A stretch of 64,000 bases of DNA from Chionis minor (taxonomy: Eukaryota > Chordata > Aves > Charadriiformes > Chionididae). The stretch is taken from contig VZSF01003599.1 of assembly GCA_013398295.1 (NCBI GenBank), forward strand, positions 410,469 to 474,468, in the 5' to 3' direction. Below the pieces are notes generated by a model, which had not been told where the DNA came from, did not search any database, and worked only from the letters and a program-made list of their open reading frames with translations. Position 1 is the first letter of the stretch; each line of letters opens with the position of its first letter. The position numbers were made by a program, and so were the translations under genes. Positions 12,400-24,780 of this stretch are shown here, piece after piece.

Positions 12400-13380
12400 G
12401 TTGTAGGTTAACTGGTTGATGAGCATACACTGGTGTGCAGAAGGGACAAGTGACAGGCCTAAGCTTTCTCATCTTGTCGTGACTACTCCTTGTCAAGCAG
12501 AGGGATGTGTTAAGGGAGGAGATGTGTTGCCTTTGGAGATCTGCTTTTTAGAAGGAGGGAAAGGGGTCACTAGTCCCCTGAGGAATGTGGATTTGGAAAA
12601 GAAAGAGAAAATTCCTAATAAGAGGATCTGAGAAATATTTTCTATTTAAAAAACAAAACAAAACCTGACAGAATTTAATACTTTAACAAAAATCAAATTT
12701 TAGATCACTAGTAAATACAACATTGCTTTTCAAAGCCTGAAAATTTAGGTCTCCTCCTTTCTCCTACTCCCTCCTATTCTTTCTTTGCATACTTAATTTT
12801 GCCCCCATAAAGACTTGGGGAAGGCCCTTTTACCTTTTTAAATGCATTCACCTGGAAAGTCAAAATATACTTCGCAGCTTTCCCCAAAGGCAGTTCCAGA
12901 AGCAGTAAACGGGAAGGCAACAGGTGCACTACACTGTTCAACCAGAATACTTTTAGTTTGGCAATCCCTAGTAAAGCGGTTAGTGAGTATACTGAAAGAA
13001 ATTTCAAGCATCACATGATTTCACATAACAAAGACCGACCTATGAAACTAATAATCCTGAATTTTCTCTCTTCCTCTCCTGGCAGGATGCTATACTTATT
13101 TTAGTATTTCAGGCTTTATTTTACTGCTACAAACAATTTGCATTGTCATTGCATCTCCGCAGTTATTTCACTTGTCCACATCCTTCCAAGATGCAACAGG
13201 TTGTCACACTATGTTTAAAAAGGTCCAAGCTGTAAGGGGTTCCCTTGTTTATTATTCAGCACACAGCCCTGTATACCCACTTCAGAGCCAGAAGCCATCT
13301 GGTAGCAGTTTAAAAGTATCATTTGGTTTTCTTCCCATTTTCTTTCCTGGTTTGGGTTGAAATTCTAAAGCAAGTAAGAT
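12400..13380. other. No gene recognised; unique DNA
   Basis: Short open frames only. A polypyrimidine-rich stretch lies near 12750-12785 (CTCCTCCTTTCTCC-like). I see no repeat or regulatory signature I can name. Confidence 0.55.
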
Positions 13381-13389
13381 AGGAGGGGT

Positions 13390-13440
13390 CTGTGTGTGTA
13401 GGTGCGTGTGCGTGCGTGCGTGCGTGCGTGCGTGTGTGTG
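13390..13440. repeat. (GTGC)n/(GT)n microsatellite
   Basis: A GT-rich start runs into about seven GTGC-type units and returns to GT. The CpG in each unit and the alternating purine-pyrimidine pattern make it a potential Z-DNA-forming, length-variable tract. The cysteine/valine-rich open frames that cross it on both strands are low-complexity artefacts. Confidence 0.95.
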
Positions 13441-13449
13441 CCCAGATGC

Positions 13450-14490
13450 ACACTCACTCTCCCACCTTCGCTGAAAGATCAATCTGCAACGATGTGAATA
13501 GAGAAAATACCTCACTGGTGTCCCCATGCTACCCCATGCTACCAGACCAAGAGTCTTGGGAGTTCAGTCCTAAAATTTTATTTTGTGTGCTCTGATTACA
13601 TTATTGGAGATAAAGCCTTCACCAAGATACACATCAGGATCTCTGAGGTGAAACTTATGTAAAACACAAAATATGGGAGATTTTCTCATGCAGAGAAGCT
13701 GTTCTCCTTTACCTGTGCCTCTAGGAATAGGAACGTTCTATAAATATTTTTCATTTTGGCAATTAAGCAAGAGGTCTTACCAGCAAGCTAATGTATCAGC
13801 AGCTTTTATGGTTGCCTTAATAGAGTTCAAACACTCTTCATCCCACTGCTTTGATCAGCCAATCTAGAATTATATCCCCATTTCTTAATGCTAAGTGCAA
13901 ATTTCATTTTCAAGTTTGTCCCATCTTCACTTTGATACCAGATTGCTTCCCTTTTGTCCCTGCTGTACTGAGGTTGTGATAATGACTCATGATTAACCAC
14001 ATCTTTAGATACCACTTAGAATGCTTGCCTCAGGAAGATGGTATTTTAGAGAGGAAGAAGTATAATAAATTGCAAAGTAATTATGAGACATGGATGAACT
14101 GAGGTAAATAATTAGCATCTTACCTTATGTCATGACAAGGTATGAATCAGAAGTAACTTGTCACGCTACAGCAAAAAAAAATTATTCAAGCATAACTTTA
14201 GACCTCCATGGGGGAGTAACAGATTACAGCCCATCCTGTTATTTATTTTTTATGCTCCTGGCTCTGCAGAAAAGAAAATATGATATTACAGCTGACTAGA
14301 ATTTCTGATGGAATGCAGTGGGTTGTAACAAGTTTATCAATTGAGCTAGTATGTTCCACCACTGGAAAAAATAAAAGGCCTGCTTGCGCAAGAGCTATCA
14401 TTTCAGTAATCTGTGTCATTACATTTCTGTCTTCAGGGAGTTGAGCATGTACGCAGCATCTAGGTTCAAATGGCTATGTAATGGTTGATT
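13450..14490. other. No gene recognised; unique DNA
   Basis: The 11-mer CCCCATGCTAC occurs twice in tandem near 13523-13543. Otherwise it is AT-rich sequence with short open frames. Confidence 0.55.
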
Positions 14491-14650
14491 GCCTCCCATT
14501 CCCCAGGCAAGTTGGTGTTCTGCTGATGATGTTACTAGCTAAATAATTAGGAAGTGATCTCGTGCGGAGAGTGTTAACCTAATGCTTAGTGAGATTAGTG
14601 CAATAATTAATTGCATCTATTTGGGACATAACTGGCTGGTGTAGAAGGGA
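14490..14650. other. Candidate conserved non-coding element (composition only)
   Basis: It is high-complexity, AT-rich sequence. Homeodomain-type cores are clustered: CTAAATAATTAGG near 14540 and AATAATTAATTGC near 14602. A GTTAACC word lies between them. No open frame or repeat signature is visible. The call rests on texture only. Confidence 0.2.
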
Positions 14651-17560
14651 AATTGTTTTTCCTTCAGAGCAGGGAGAGCCTACCGTTGAGAAACATTAAC
14701 TTCACCATAGATTAGACGAGGATATAATAGTTTTTCCTATTGCACGTCAGAGATGAAGACACTTGTAGAAGTGAAAACAAAAGGACAGTATTGAAAGAAG
14801 CGACTGGCGCTTGAAGTCAAGAGCTGTCAGGAGCTTCAGTCTGCCAACAGTGGCAGCAGTCTTCATAGCTTTACAAACAGCATGTTGGCCATCGACGGAC
14901 CATGCCTACGCAGGACAGAGCAGCCCTGTGCAAGTCGCGATGGGTTTGGAGCAGAATAACTGTATTTCTGGAGTATTGCTGCTTCTCTGAACAAGGTCTG
15001 CCACGTATGCAGAAGATGGTCCTGGCAGCGCAGACATGATCATTGCAAGATGGGATGGGAATCGATGTGAAGCATTGTTAATATCTGAGGAATTACATGG
15101 GGACTGTGCATTTCCAAAGGCTTCCAACTATTACCCCTATGCTTCTCCGTGGGGCACCAGAATGGCTGATGTAACCAAAGATACGGCAGCCAAAAAAACA
15201 GCAGGGAGAACTAAGAGTTTAAGAGTTTTATATTTTTATACTAATGCTAATATTTTTAAATGGTCATGCTATAATCGTTCAGAAAACTGTTACTTAAATG
15301 TAAATTCCATGAGCAAAAGAAGATAAAACAGGCATTCAAGGCACATTTGGTTTGCATTGAATTAAAAAGTGAAATGATCCATTTAGTAGAATTTTTCTAG
15401 CCTGTAAAAATGCTGTAGATTCTTGTACCTGACATGTAATACTCTTTTGTGAGTAGATTATTGGTTTAATGAATAATGAAATTATCAGACTGTTTCTTTC
15501 TGATTTTACTGCATAGATTAAAAAAAGAAACAAGCAGGAAAAGGGGTATGCATGAGTAGTTGGGTTTGACTTACAAATCTTATCCAAACCACATTTTAAT
15601 AGTGAACTGCAACAGCAGTCAGAGCCAAAAAAAAAGAAGTGTTTTAAAACCATGTTGTAGACGGTAAGGACTTAGACCCTGTTGGCGTAGGGTCAAGTGA
15701 GAATCAGGGTGAAAAGAAACGGTCAGAGTGTATATGACCATGGAAAGCCAATAATCAGAGGACAGAAAGAAATTCAGATCCCATTCCCAAAACTGTCAAC
15801 AAAGTTGTTTCCTGTGATTTCCTGAAGAGTTCCTAAAGAAGGTGTGTTCATGAACATGAAGATGCAATTTTTCTCAGCTTTATGAATGATGCCTGCAATG
15901 CACACGTGTACACCTAAATATTTATGTATATGAATGTGTTCATGACGCCAACAGCAGTGTCCAGAGAGTTTTTAAGAAGTGACCAGATCACTGCGTGGTT
16001 TTTAAAATATTTTATATGCACTACTAAATTGGCAGAACTCTGGTCGTGACCTTGTACGTGTCTATGAGTTATAGGATGGTTTCCACTGTACTTGGACTTT
16101 TACCATATAGTGTCAGCATACACCTTTTACAGCCTCTGAAAGTAAGTCTAAACACTGATGCTGTCTTAGGGAGCTCTATAATTTTTTTCAAAAGAACGCT
16201 TGTTAGTTTTATAACTGAATGTCTTCTTTTTTAATAAAAGATGAAAAAGCAAAGGTTGTAGAGGTCTCAGTCCTCCTTAACTTGCATGAACATTGTCAGA
16301 GAGAGAAAGAAGGAAAGTGTGAAAGTTTTAAACTACAGTGCTCTGGAAGTAAAAAGGCTAGACTTGTAACTATTTATAATTATTTAATTGGGACTCTTCA
16401 GTTAATGCTGCACTAACACTTTGCATAATCTAATCTCTGCCTTACAGAAGTGCTATTTTAAGCTTTAAAATTTCATGTCGCAATTTTCAGGATAAAGAAT
16501 TTTGATTGTAATGATAGATCAGAGACTGTTTGAGGAAAGTGACACGAGACAAGAATGCATAGCTGTGATTTTTCTCCCTGGCCACAGCTTTTCTCTTGCA
16601 CTGTGCTCAATAGAATAAGGGGCAAGGAGTAAACCTGAAATTAGATTAATCCCGCAATTGATTCCAAAAGGTTCAATGATTAAAAAAACTTTACAGAACC
16701 AAGATTTAGAAAAAGAACCAAACACTATTTATGCACTAGTAGCTTTGTTAAAAACAGGAAAAAAACCCCTTCAAGTCAGAGGAATGAGACCAAGGTTTAA
16801 TTTATAAAAATTGCAGCCACCTGCCCACTCAATTTCCAAAAGAAAGCTTTTTCTGCATGCTATAAATCAATTTCTCTAGCTAAAGGAATCTCTGGGAGTC
16901 TCACTATTTAATCTTTCATCTAAGGTTGCCAACCTTCCCCCTTAAACTGTATGTTTTATTAGAAAATTAGTAAATTATTACCTTCAACCAACCGACCATT
17001 ACCTGTCTTTAGACAACCAGATGCATAGATACATTAAATGCAACAACACATAAAAATTCTTTTTAAAGGCAGGCAGGGAATCCTGCTGCACTAATAAACT
17101 GTTGATTGTTAATGTAGGGCACGGTACTCATGCCTGTGAAATGAAATCCTGATGTACAGTCTAAGGAGCTGTTGGTCCATGCAGCCTTTTGTGATGTCTT
17201 ATTTGGCACTAAAACGCTTCCGCAAGATGGGTTGCCAGTTGATTGTCACTAACAGAAAAGCAGTGAGTGTCACTTAAGAGGTATAGAAGTTAGTGGAATG
17301 AATATAAAGAATAGATTAATGTTACTAGTTCATATAACCACTTAAATGAGGGCTTACTTTGCTATGTTGTATAGGAATAGACGTCTCCATTGGGAGCTAA
17401 TTTTCAAAACGTAGTCACAAGGGACTTGCATGATCCAAAGCGCTGCCTGAAGAACAAGACAAATACTTTTATCCTCTAATAGGTCATCTGTTGCCTCAAG
17501 CAAGCAAGTTTATTTTTGGTCTTGAACTGTTTGCAGGTCACTAGAACATTTGGTTCTTGG
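14650..17560. other. No gene recognised; unique DNA
   Basis: Open frames reach 105 codons (15336-15653, minus) but are lysine/serine/cysteine-biased and carry no motif. The subregion 17040-17250 is high-complexity sequence resembling conserved non-coding DNA, without proof. No dispersed repeat was recognised. Confidence 0.5.
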
Positions 17561-17564
17561 TTAC

Positions 17565-17610
17565 TAGGCCAAATTCATCCCTTGTGTAATTCCACAGATG
17601 TGTATGGAAA
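17565..17610. repeat. Fragment of ancient palindromic amniote repeat
   Basis: The phrase 'GGCCAAATTCATCCCTTGTG' followed by 'TAATTCCACAGATG' closely follows one arm of a repeat I remember from bird and reptile genomes. That repeat has 'ggccaaattcatccctggtg taactccattga', mirrored around an 'AAGTCAATGG' centre. Only one arm is present here. The match is too specific to dismiss, but I cannot name the Repbase family with certainty. Confidence 0.4.
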
Positions 17611-18329
17611 ACAAACGCTGCTGACTTCTTAAAAGCCTTTATAAGTACTTTAAAAATATTTCTTCAAATATACTTTAAATATGCTGTCTTGGAGGGACCA
17701 CTTGAAGTAGGATATATTTAGGAACTGAAAGATGCTGGACTAGCACTGACAAATTTGGACATCTTACTGTCGCTTTCAATCTTAATTCATTGTAAGGGAA
17801 GAGCGAGGGAGGAAAAGGATTGTATTTATGAGCCACTGTTATTTTATGTCAATTTATATTCTCCATGGTTGCTGCTCATGACTCAGATTTCTTTACTATT
17901 TAGATTCTTTATTCCTTAAAATTACTCAATAATTGAATCATTGCCAAGAGCTTTTACAATTTAAAACATGCTTGTGGCAGAATTACCAGAATGAACATGA
18001 TTTTTTCCCTCTGAGCTCTAATATATGGTATCAGTATTGGAATAGTTAAAGAAAGAATAAAGGAAAACATGTCCATCTCTGAATTTGATACACTGCAACA
18101 TGCCATGCATGCCTGCTACATATACATACCAGTATATAAACCAACTTTAAAAGATCTGGAAGTAACCTCCAACCGTAGATGCATAGAAACCTTTACATCC
18201 ATCGAACAATAACTGTACCCTGACTAAAAGTAATTACCAGATTCTCTCCCTCAGGATGGCTCTGCCCATCGCATGATGTTACAATCTACATCAGGATGAA
18301 TGAGCTCTGGGACAGGAGGGCTCAGGGAT

Positions 18330-18455
18330 TTCAGTTATCAGGGATATTTAAGAACTGTCAGGAATGTTTTGGGCAGAGCTGATCCCTCTTCAGGGTGGGA
18401 TGTATGCCTAGATGACATCTAGAACTCCTTTTTAGGTGTTTTTTCTATGATTGTC
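18330..18455 (+). repeat. Old CR1/L3-type LINE 3' tail, sense
   Basis: The order of words is that of the 3' end of an old sauropsid CR1-like LINE. 'ATATTTAAGAACTGTCAGGA' comes first, where the family reads 'tttttaagagcaggttggac ... ctgtcaggga'. After it comes 'GCCTAGATGACATCTAGAAC' (family 'ggactagatgacctct.gagg'). The copy ends 'TTTTTTCTATGATTG', matching the octamer-type 3' terminus of the CR1 group. It is heavily diverged and truncated to the terminal 125 bp or so. Confidence 0.5.
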
Positions 18456-18459
18456 TGCA

Positions 18460-19090
18460 ATTCCATGAGACGTGGCCCCTGTGGAAAAGCCCTTAGATTG
18501 ACATGCTCTTTCTTTACTGGTTGAAGCAGGGAATAAAAATCTCTGAACTGAGAGTACCTGCCTCAGTACTGCTGCACCAGGGACGCTCCACATCAGCACG
18601 TGCAGAGACTCTCCCTGTATTGTCAAAACTCAAACAAAAGCCACTCAAAGCTGCTCCATGGCTGCCCTAGTAGTGTGGGTTGGTAGAGGTCATCCCAGCG
18701 CTCCTTTCCAGTTTCTCATAGAGAGCTTGTTTACATTCCTCCTTTGCAGAAGATGAGAAAGATAAATGTTCTACCAGCTATGAACAGAGAGAAAAACAGT
18801 GCCATATAATCAGTACTGCTGCTGTCCTCCTCCATTCAGAGCTATCATATAACTCATTTCTGCCCAGATGCTGGCTCCAGAGTTGGTTTGCCACCTTTAG
18901 TTTACCTCATGGTTTCCAAACTGTCATCTGCATATTTTTTCTCCATTTAGAACAAAAAAAAAATTTGCAAAGAATATCTTTGTGCAGGAAACAAACCACT
19001 GTTAAACATTTGTGTCTGAGGTCACTACTATCTTCTTGTCCCTCCCCTATTTTTCAAACTTGCTTCTTGTAGCTTAGCTAGAATTTTTCT
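18460..19090. other. No gene recognised; unique DNA
   Basis: Moderately mixed composition with short open frames only. No repeat signature was recognised. Confidence 0.5.
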
Positions 19091-19098
19091 TCTGAATT

Positions 19099-19119
19099 AA
19101 AAAAAAAAAAAAAAAAAAA
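19099..19119. repeat. A21 homopolymer
   Basis: Twenty-one consecutive A, followed by GAAAAAAGAAG. No recognisable SINE or retrocopy body lies immediately to the left, so I treat it as simple sequence rather than a retroposon tail. Confidence 0.95.
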
Positions 19120-19359
19120 GAAAAAAGAAGTCCTCTGTCACACTTTCTGGAAGTGAGTCTTCCTGTAAATGGCATTCTTTTTCCTCCCTTGAAATAGCTG
19201 TTGCACGATCACAGTGTAGGACAGGGATGGGATGGGTTCAAAAAATGCATCAATGGCATCTATTTCCTACCTGGACTTTGCAAAGCAGCAGTTGGATATA
19301 ATCCTATTTCTAGCAGACATGCCCTTGACCACAAAAAAATCAGGTCCAGATAGCACTCA

Positions 19360-19640
19360 GCAGAGGAGCCAAGATCTCAGCAACCGTAAAAGCTGAACTC
19401 CTGTGACTGCAGGGCTGCTCGTGCCCATAGCCCAGCCATTGGAATGTGGCAGCACAGGGATGCTCACCCTGGTGCACTCCATACTGTGCCCACCCGGGGA
19501 GCTCAGCTTCTGCACCAAAAGGGCTGAAACTGGGGCTTTGCACAACTTTTAGTACCCTACTGGAGAAACTCTCCACCCAGCACGTTCCACCCCTGGATGG
19601 ACAGCATACTGCCATCAGTGTCGGTGGTTAAACTGAATGC
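19360..19640. other. GC-elevated patch with open frames on both strands
   Basis: GC rises to about 55% over 280 bp between AT-rich flanks. Two minus frames (19340-19615 and 19357-19545) and one plus frame (19446-19631) are open together, as expected when GC-rich DNA has few stops. Their translations resemble no family I know. CpG content is modest. An old retrocopy, an old LTR or chance would each explain it. Confidence 0.3.
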
Positions 19641-19649
19641 GGAGCAACT

Positions 19650-20400
19650 GTTTGTATCCCTTGGGATGTTATGCATTGCCAGGCCTTGTTGCTGAAGTAT
19701 AAATAAAGGGTCTGTTTTTCTTTATCAATAGATACAATGCAGAGCTAATTCAGGCAAAGCTGGGACTTATTTGGGAGTTAATGTAAGGATGTGGAATTGC
19801 AAGTATAACTGCAAACCTAGCAGGAAAATCAGAATCAGAATAGTCATACTAGTGTATCTCCAGAACCATATGGAAATGCAGGTGATCTGAGAAAATAGTG
19901 CTGTGAGCTTTTGGCGAGAATCAGACCTATTGATTTTGCTGGTGTGCAGAGAATATAAAAATAACAATGGCTTAACTTAAGGTATTTTTTCCCTTTGTTG
20001 CAGAAAGGTTTTGCAGGTGGGGGGACGTGTGGGAGAAGAGCGTCGCTACCTGCTATTAATTCAGCCCATTTCACGCTGACTTGAAATTCTACTGTTTGGT
20101 CAATAATAAGTGATCAGTTCCACTTCTAACAGTTTGGTTTTGGTTTTGGTTTTTTTTTTTTTAAATGTCTCTTGAAGGTAGTGCCTCTAAACTTTTGTTT
20201 GCATTTTATTTAAACTGATTACTAAAAATTAAAAAGCTATTTGCTAAGATGATCATTGTTTAAAAATGAAAAAAAAGACGATCAAAACAACATAAAATTA
20301 AATACTTTTTGTCATGATATACCAGTGAATTAGTACTTGAAGTCACACTCCTTCATGCTGCAGATGGGGTTCACTCCTTCAGTCCTGTGGAGTTCAGTGT
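19650..20400. other. No gene recognised; unique DNA
   Basis: A T/G-rich low-complexity run (TTTTGG repeats followed by about 14 T) lies near 20130-20162. It is otherwise AT-rich with short frames. Confidence 0.55.
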
Positions 20401-20820
20401 GATTCTCCCCATGTATCATTCTAGGTGGTCTCATGAAAACATTGTAAAATGCATTTTAGCATTTGATAGGTGGCATCTTACATTCTGACTTGTATAAATG
20501 TCAATATTCTAATTTATATTGCATGTATTTTTGTTTCTGGGTGATTAATCCAATTTATGAACTGATGTTAATCTGCATTATTTACTTGTATAAACTCAGA
20601 TTTTGTGCTGCATTGTCTAACAGCAATTAGGTATGGGAACCCTCCTGGTTCTGCATAAGAAATGACTCAGTCTAAGGAGTCTAAGTTCAGAACTTGGAGG
20701 AGAGGGAATTCCTATTGTAATCGATGCTGCATACACTGAAATTAGCAGTGGCCTTGCTAATGGCTTGTTTAGCAGTAGGATTTATGATGATGCCTGGATG
20801 TACCTTTGAATCAAAATAAG
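20400..20820. other. Candidate conserved non-coding element (composition only)
   Basis: This is CpG-depleted, AT-rich but complex DNA. It carries bird-desert-like words such as GGGTGATTAATCC near 20540, CAGCAATTAGG near 20621 and AAATGACTCAG (AP-1-like) near 20660. No repeat or open frame is present. Conservation is untested. Confidence 0.2.
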
Positions 20821-23800
20821 ACCATTAGCTTAACACTAAAAACATTTATTTTTGGAAGAATGTGATCACTATTTAGAATTACAAGCTGATATGTCCCTCT
20901 TATTACTCTTCCTCCAAGTGTTTTCACAAACAGTTTTGTGATAATTTCTCCCCTTTTTTTCAATTTTTCACAATGTTCGGATTAAATCTTACCAAGAATT
21001 TTACTGAGCTGTTTCTGATTTCTCAACCAGTTCTTTATGGTATAATTCCCCATCTGTATATAAACTCTTCAGTGTTTCCAGTTCCTACAAAAATAGACAG
21101 ACTTTTTGAGGTCTATACTGTAAATATGCAAGTCAAATTCCCTTCAGCACAAGCCTGTGTACTTGGATACGGCAGTTCCACCCCAGTGAACATCTCATTT
21201 GCAGCCCATGCCATGACTTCAGATGATTTTTTTAAGAGCAAAATGACAAATAATTGCAGGTAATGCTATGCAACTTACCATCAAATCAATACAGCAGAAT
21301 GAAGAAGGAATGCTAAAAGCAAGAGTGCCTCCCTGTTCATGTCGGAATCTAGTACATATCAGATACATGTATATGTTTAAAGAACGAAAAACATTTGACT
21401 GGTTTATAATATAATTTCCTTCTGTCTTAAAGATGTTATGCAGAAAGACTGAAAAAGCTGCTATAGCTCCATCAGGAGGCATTATATTCTCATGTTCCAT
21501 CTCTATTCTCTCAGGGCTTTCATATTTAGCCGTTGAATTGGAAGTTACTTGACCATAATCTCATACAACTATAAATACTAGTGCAACACAGATCACAGTA
21601 AGAAAAAGGCACATAGTAAAATACAGAAAACCATGATGAGAATCATACAGCTGTTCTAAAGGGCAAATCCCAGCTAGTGTAGAAATGAATGTGTTCAATT
21701 TCTTTCAGGATTTGCTTTAATTACCGTCATAATGGCTAAGCCTCCATTTGGTTTTCCCTGACTTTTGAACCTAGAGCACCCAAATATTATAGCAAAAATA
21801 TTTATTACTGAAGAAACTGCCAGCTAGAGCAGAACCTAATCTTTTTGTCGGCCAACAGCAGCTACACCCCAAAATCCTGTTCCACTGGAAAGATCAGGAC
21901 TGGTTGTGACTATGTCCTGACAGAGGGCTGATAAAGCATGCCAAAAGTACTGTGCTCATGCAGGAAAACCACTTTCATGGGCTTAGCATTGATATTGGAG
22001 CTCTGCTCCAGATGATAGAGCTTTATTACAGCGGTGAGCTGAGCTACATCGTCACATGTAATCTGTTGAACTCAGTTATAGAATTAGGTTTAATTAGACT
22101 GTATTTGGAAATCTCAGTTTTTGTGGATAGAGTGTGTTGAAGAAAAACAAATGACTGATTTTTAATTCACACAATTATGCCTTTCAGTTGTAGCACATAT
22201 GCTACAGAAGAACAGAGTGCAGAGATTTCAGCAATACTCAGCTGCAATAGCATATGCTAGTGAATATCTGCTTTATTCTATTTCTTTTTTCAAATTTGTC
22301 TTGCAGCTTTGAGTCAGCTTCATGAGTATGAGTCTGATCTCACTGGCAGTTTTACAGTCAGGAATAGCATCACAGAAGCCAGCAAAAGTACATCAGTGTA
22401 AAGTTAGGATTTCTTAGATCCAACATCAGATCTGCTACTTGTTGATTCAAGTATGAACATTCAGAAGGGAAAAAGGCATACTGACCAGTCATAAACTTCT
22501 TTTTTGTAGGTAAGTGTTTCTTTGAAAAAAAGTCGGTTATAAAAATATTACAAAATACTCACTTTCAACTTTTATTCCACTTTGCACAGTAGATCATAGT
22601 GCAGAGGGGGGAAATACTCTAAGCATCTAATCCTAGGTCAATTGTTTCTTACCTAAGGATTTTCAGACCAAAGAAAAGAGCCCTCTGTCCTTCAGCACTT
22701 CATGAGATTGTACTGGAGGCAGAGGAGAGGTCTCAAAGGAGAACCTTTACATCGACTGAGGTTTGCATGAGCTGCAGTTCTCTCCTGCTGACATATGCCA
22801 TTAAGAGAGCAGCGGTCCTCCAATTCATTTTTATGAGAAGGAAGGTTGAGGCAGACTGCCTCAAAAAGAGATACAACCGTGAGATGAAATGGACATGATT
22901 TTAATGCAGATTGGGGATACAAGTTTACCCTTGTTTTCAGAAGCAAGAATGATTAATGGAGTACAAGTGTAGGAGATATGAGTGAACTTTAACAAACTCT
23001 GAAGCATGCTGAAAGATATGATTTGTGAGCTGTGTTTTCTCTGTGGGCCATTCCCATCTATGCATCACAAGTATGCACACTGGCTACAAAATAAGACAGA
23101 GATTTCTGTCCTGGCCTTAAAATCTCTGATCCTCCTACCTCTTTGTCTTGCCTGTCTGTGCTTGTCTCACCCTCTACTTTGGATAATTATAGGTGCAAAC
23201 TCTTTATCCACTAAGCTTGAGGATGGAACATAAGAACTAATAGTTGGACACTGTCGGTGCCAATGAACTGGGCAACCCAGCTGCCATTCAAATGTTTATT
23301 ATTCTTTCCTGGTGTAATCTAGGTAGAACAGATGGCAATTTTACCATCCACCCTGAGAAGGGAGCAGCTCATAGCTGCCTTGAGGAGCAAATCGCAGATT
23401 AAGTGACAGCCCAACCTCTTGTTGCTCTGATTTTGTATCTCTCTGTGGAGAAGCTGACCTCTCCTTCTGCATGCAGCTGCTTGAGTAGACTGCAGCAAGG
23501 CTCTGCACCCATCCATCTTTCCTTCTTGCCTCCTACAGCAGTTTAGCAGTCTCTGTTCTCTATTCAGGAGCTGTAACCACTGAACAAGGCATGACAGAGG
23601 CATGGAGTGTGCTTGCACTCTCCCGAAGGTCCCTAAATAAGCCTTGGACAATAATGTTTACAACAGTATTTCCTACTTATGGGCTTGTAAATCTAGTTGC
23701 CTTTTTCAGCTCCCCTTTTTATCCCTGTTGGTTTTTGGCTGCAGGCAGTGTTTGTTGTGAAAATCAGCCCTGGACCCTGTGGGCATTTTTCATCCAGAGA

Positions 23801-24590
23801 CCACTTTTGCAGAACAGCAGCTGGACTGTAAAAAAATAGTCTTAACTCCAAAGAGGTGCTGAGATCCAGGCTTGTGGTAAATGCTCATCTCAAGACAAAC
23901 CTAATTGTGCTACCGGCAACGTAGAAACAGTTACAGCAGCCTGTGCCTTCTTTCCTGGGTGAACTGTGAAATCCAGGGAGGAGCTGACAAGAGCGGAAAT
24001 GTTTTCAGTTCAGGTTAGCAAGAGCTGTGGCCAAGGTCCTTCAGCATCTCTGACATCCTCATTAAGATCAGGGAATACTGCTTTTCAAATAAGGGGACTG
24101 CTGTAGTTTTGTTAGAAGAAACTGCCCTTCACTGACTTGATTGTTGTAAGAATGTTCTTGAAAATATGCTTAAATATATACCAAAGGAGTCTATCCCCAT
24201 TTATTCATTCTGACCTAAGTCAGCACACAGCCTCATTGACTTCCAGTTGCAAATTTAGAGTCTGTAGTGATTTAAAAAACAAAGCAAACAAATACTGATC
24301 TATTACTGTTTATCAGAGCTGTAGTGAAGAAATTCTAAATGAAAAAAGGCTCTTAAGTTATCAAGTGAAAGCAGAAATTACACCATGAAGCTTTTTTCCA
24401 GGAAGAAATAATCAGGAAAATAATATCTTCCTTCAAATATAATTGTCATTTTATATCCAGCTAAGCAAGAGCACAAGATCTATGCAGATGGAAGGCCTTT
24501 TTGTCAACAGATTGTAAACTAGTTAAAAAAACCAAAACAAACCCCTTTGATTTTAAACTGTAGATAAAAGTTAAACCCACAAAGCAGCTG
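20820..24590. other. No gene recognised; unique DNA
   Basis: The largest open frame (23319-23651, minus, 110 codons) lies in locally GC-richer DNA. It is rich in Leu, Arg, Gln and Cys without any motif, and I read it as chance. Near 24205-24265 the phrase 'CTCATTGACTTCCAGTTG' resembles the core of the ancient 'attgacttcagtggg' repeat, but the flanks do not extend the match. Confidence 0.5.
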
Positions 24591-24599
24591 AGAGGAAGC

Positions 24600-24780
24600 A
24601 GAACAATCAATCATTCCCCTACTTCCAAATGCAGCTAATTGCCTCCAGCGCCATCTTAGCACTATGGAACAAATCAGAAATCAAAAGCCATTTAATGTCA
24701 ACACATCTAAACTATAGCAGCGGTTTTCACCAAATTATTAGAAAGCAATTTTCTTTAATTCAGTGATAGAATGTGCATCA
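24600..24780. other. Candidate conserved non-coding element (composition only)
   Basis: Dense, complex AT-rich sequence. It contains AACAATCAATCATT, GCAGCTAATTGCC, CAAATTATTAG and TTTAATTCAG words within 180 bp. There is no open frame, no simple repeat and one isolated CpG-containing GCGCC. The clustering of ATTA-type and TCAATCA-type (PBX/MEIS-like) words suggests a developmental enhancer, but that is inference from texture. Confidence 0.25.

Noticed and set aside
13282..13527. Open frames with His/Thr or Val/Cys repeats
   Set aside because: They are translations of the GTGC microsatellite.
19099..19119. Poly-A tail of a retrocopy or SINE
   Set aside because: Sequence to the left shows no recognisable retroposed body, intronless gene or target duplication.
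24715..24745. hAT-type terminal inverted repeat (CAGCGGTTTTCACC)
   Set aside because: No partner terminus or 8-bp target duplication found nearby.
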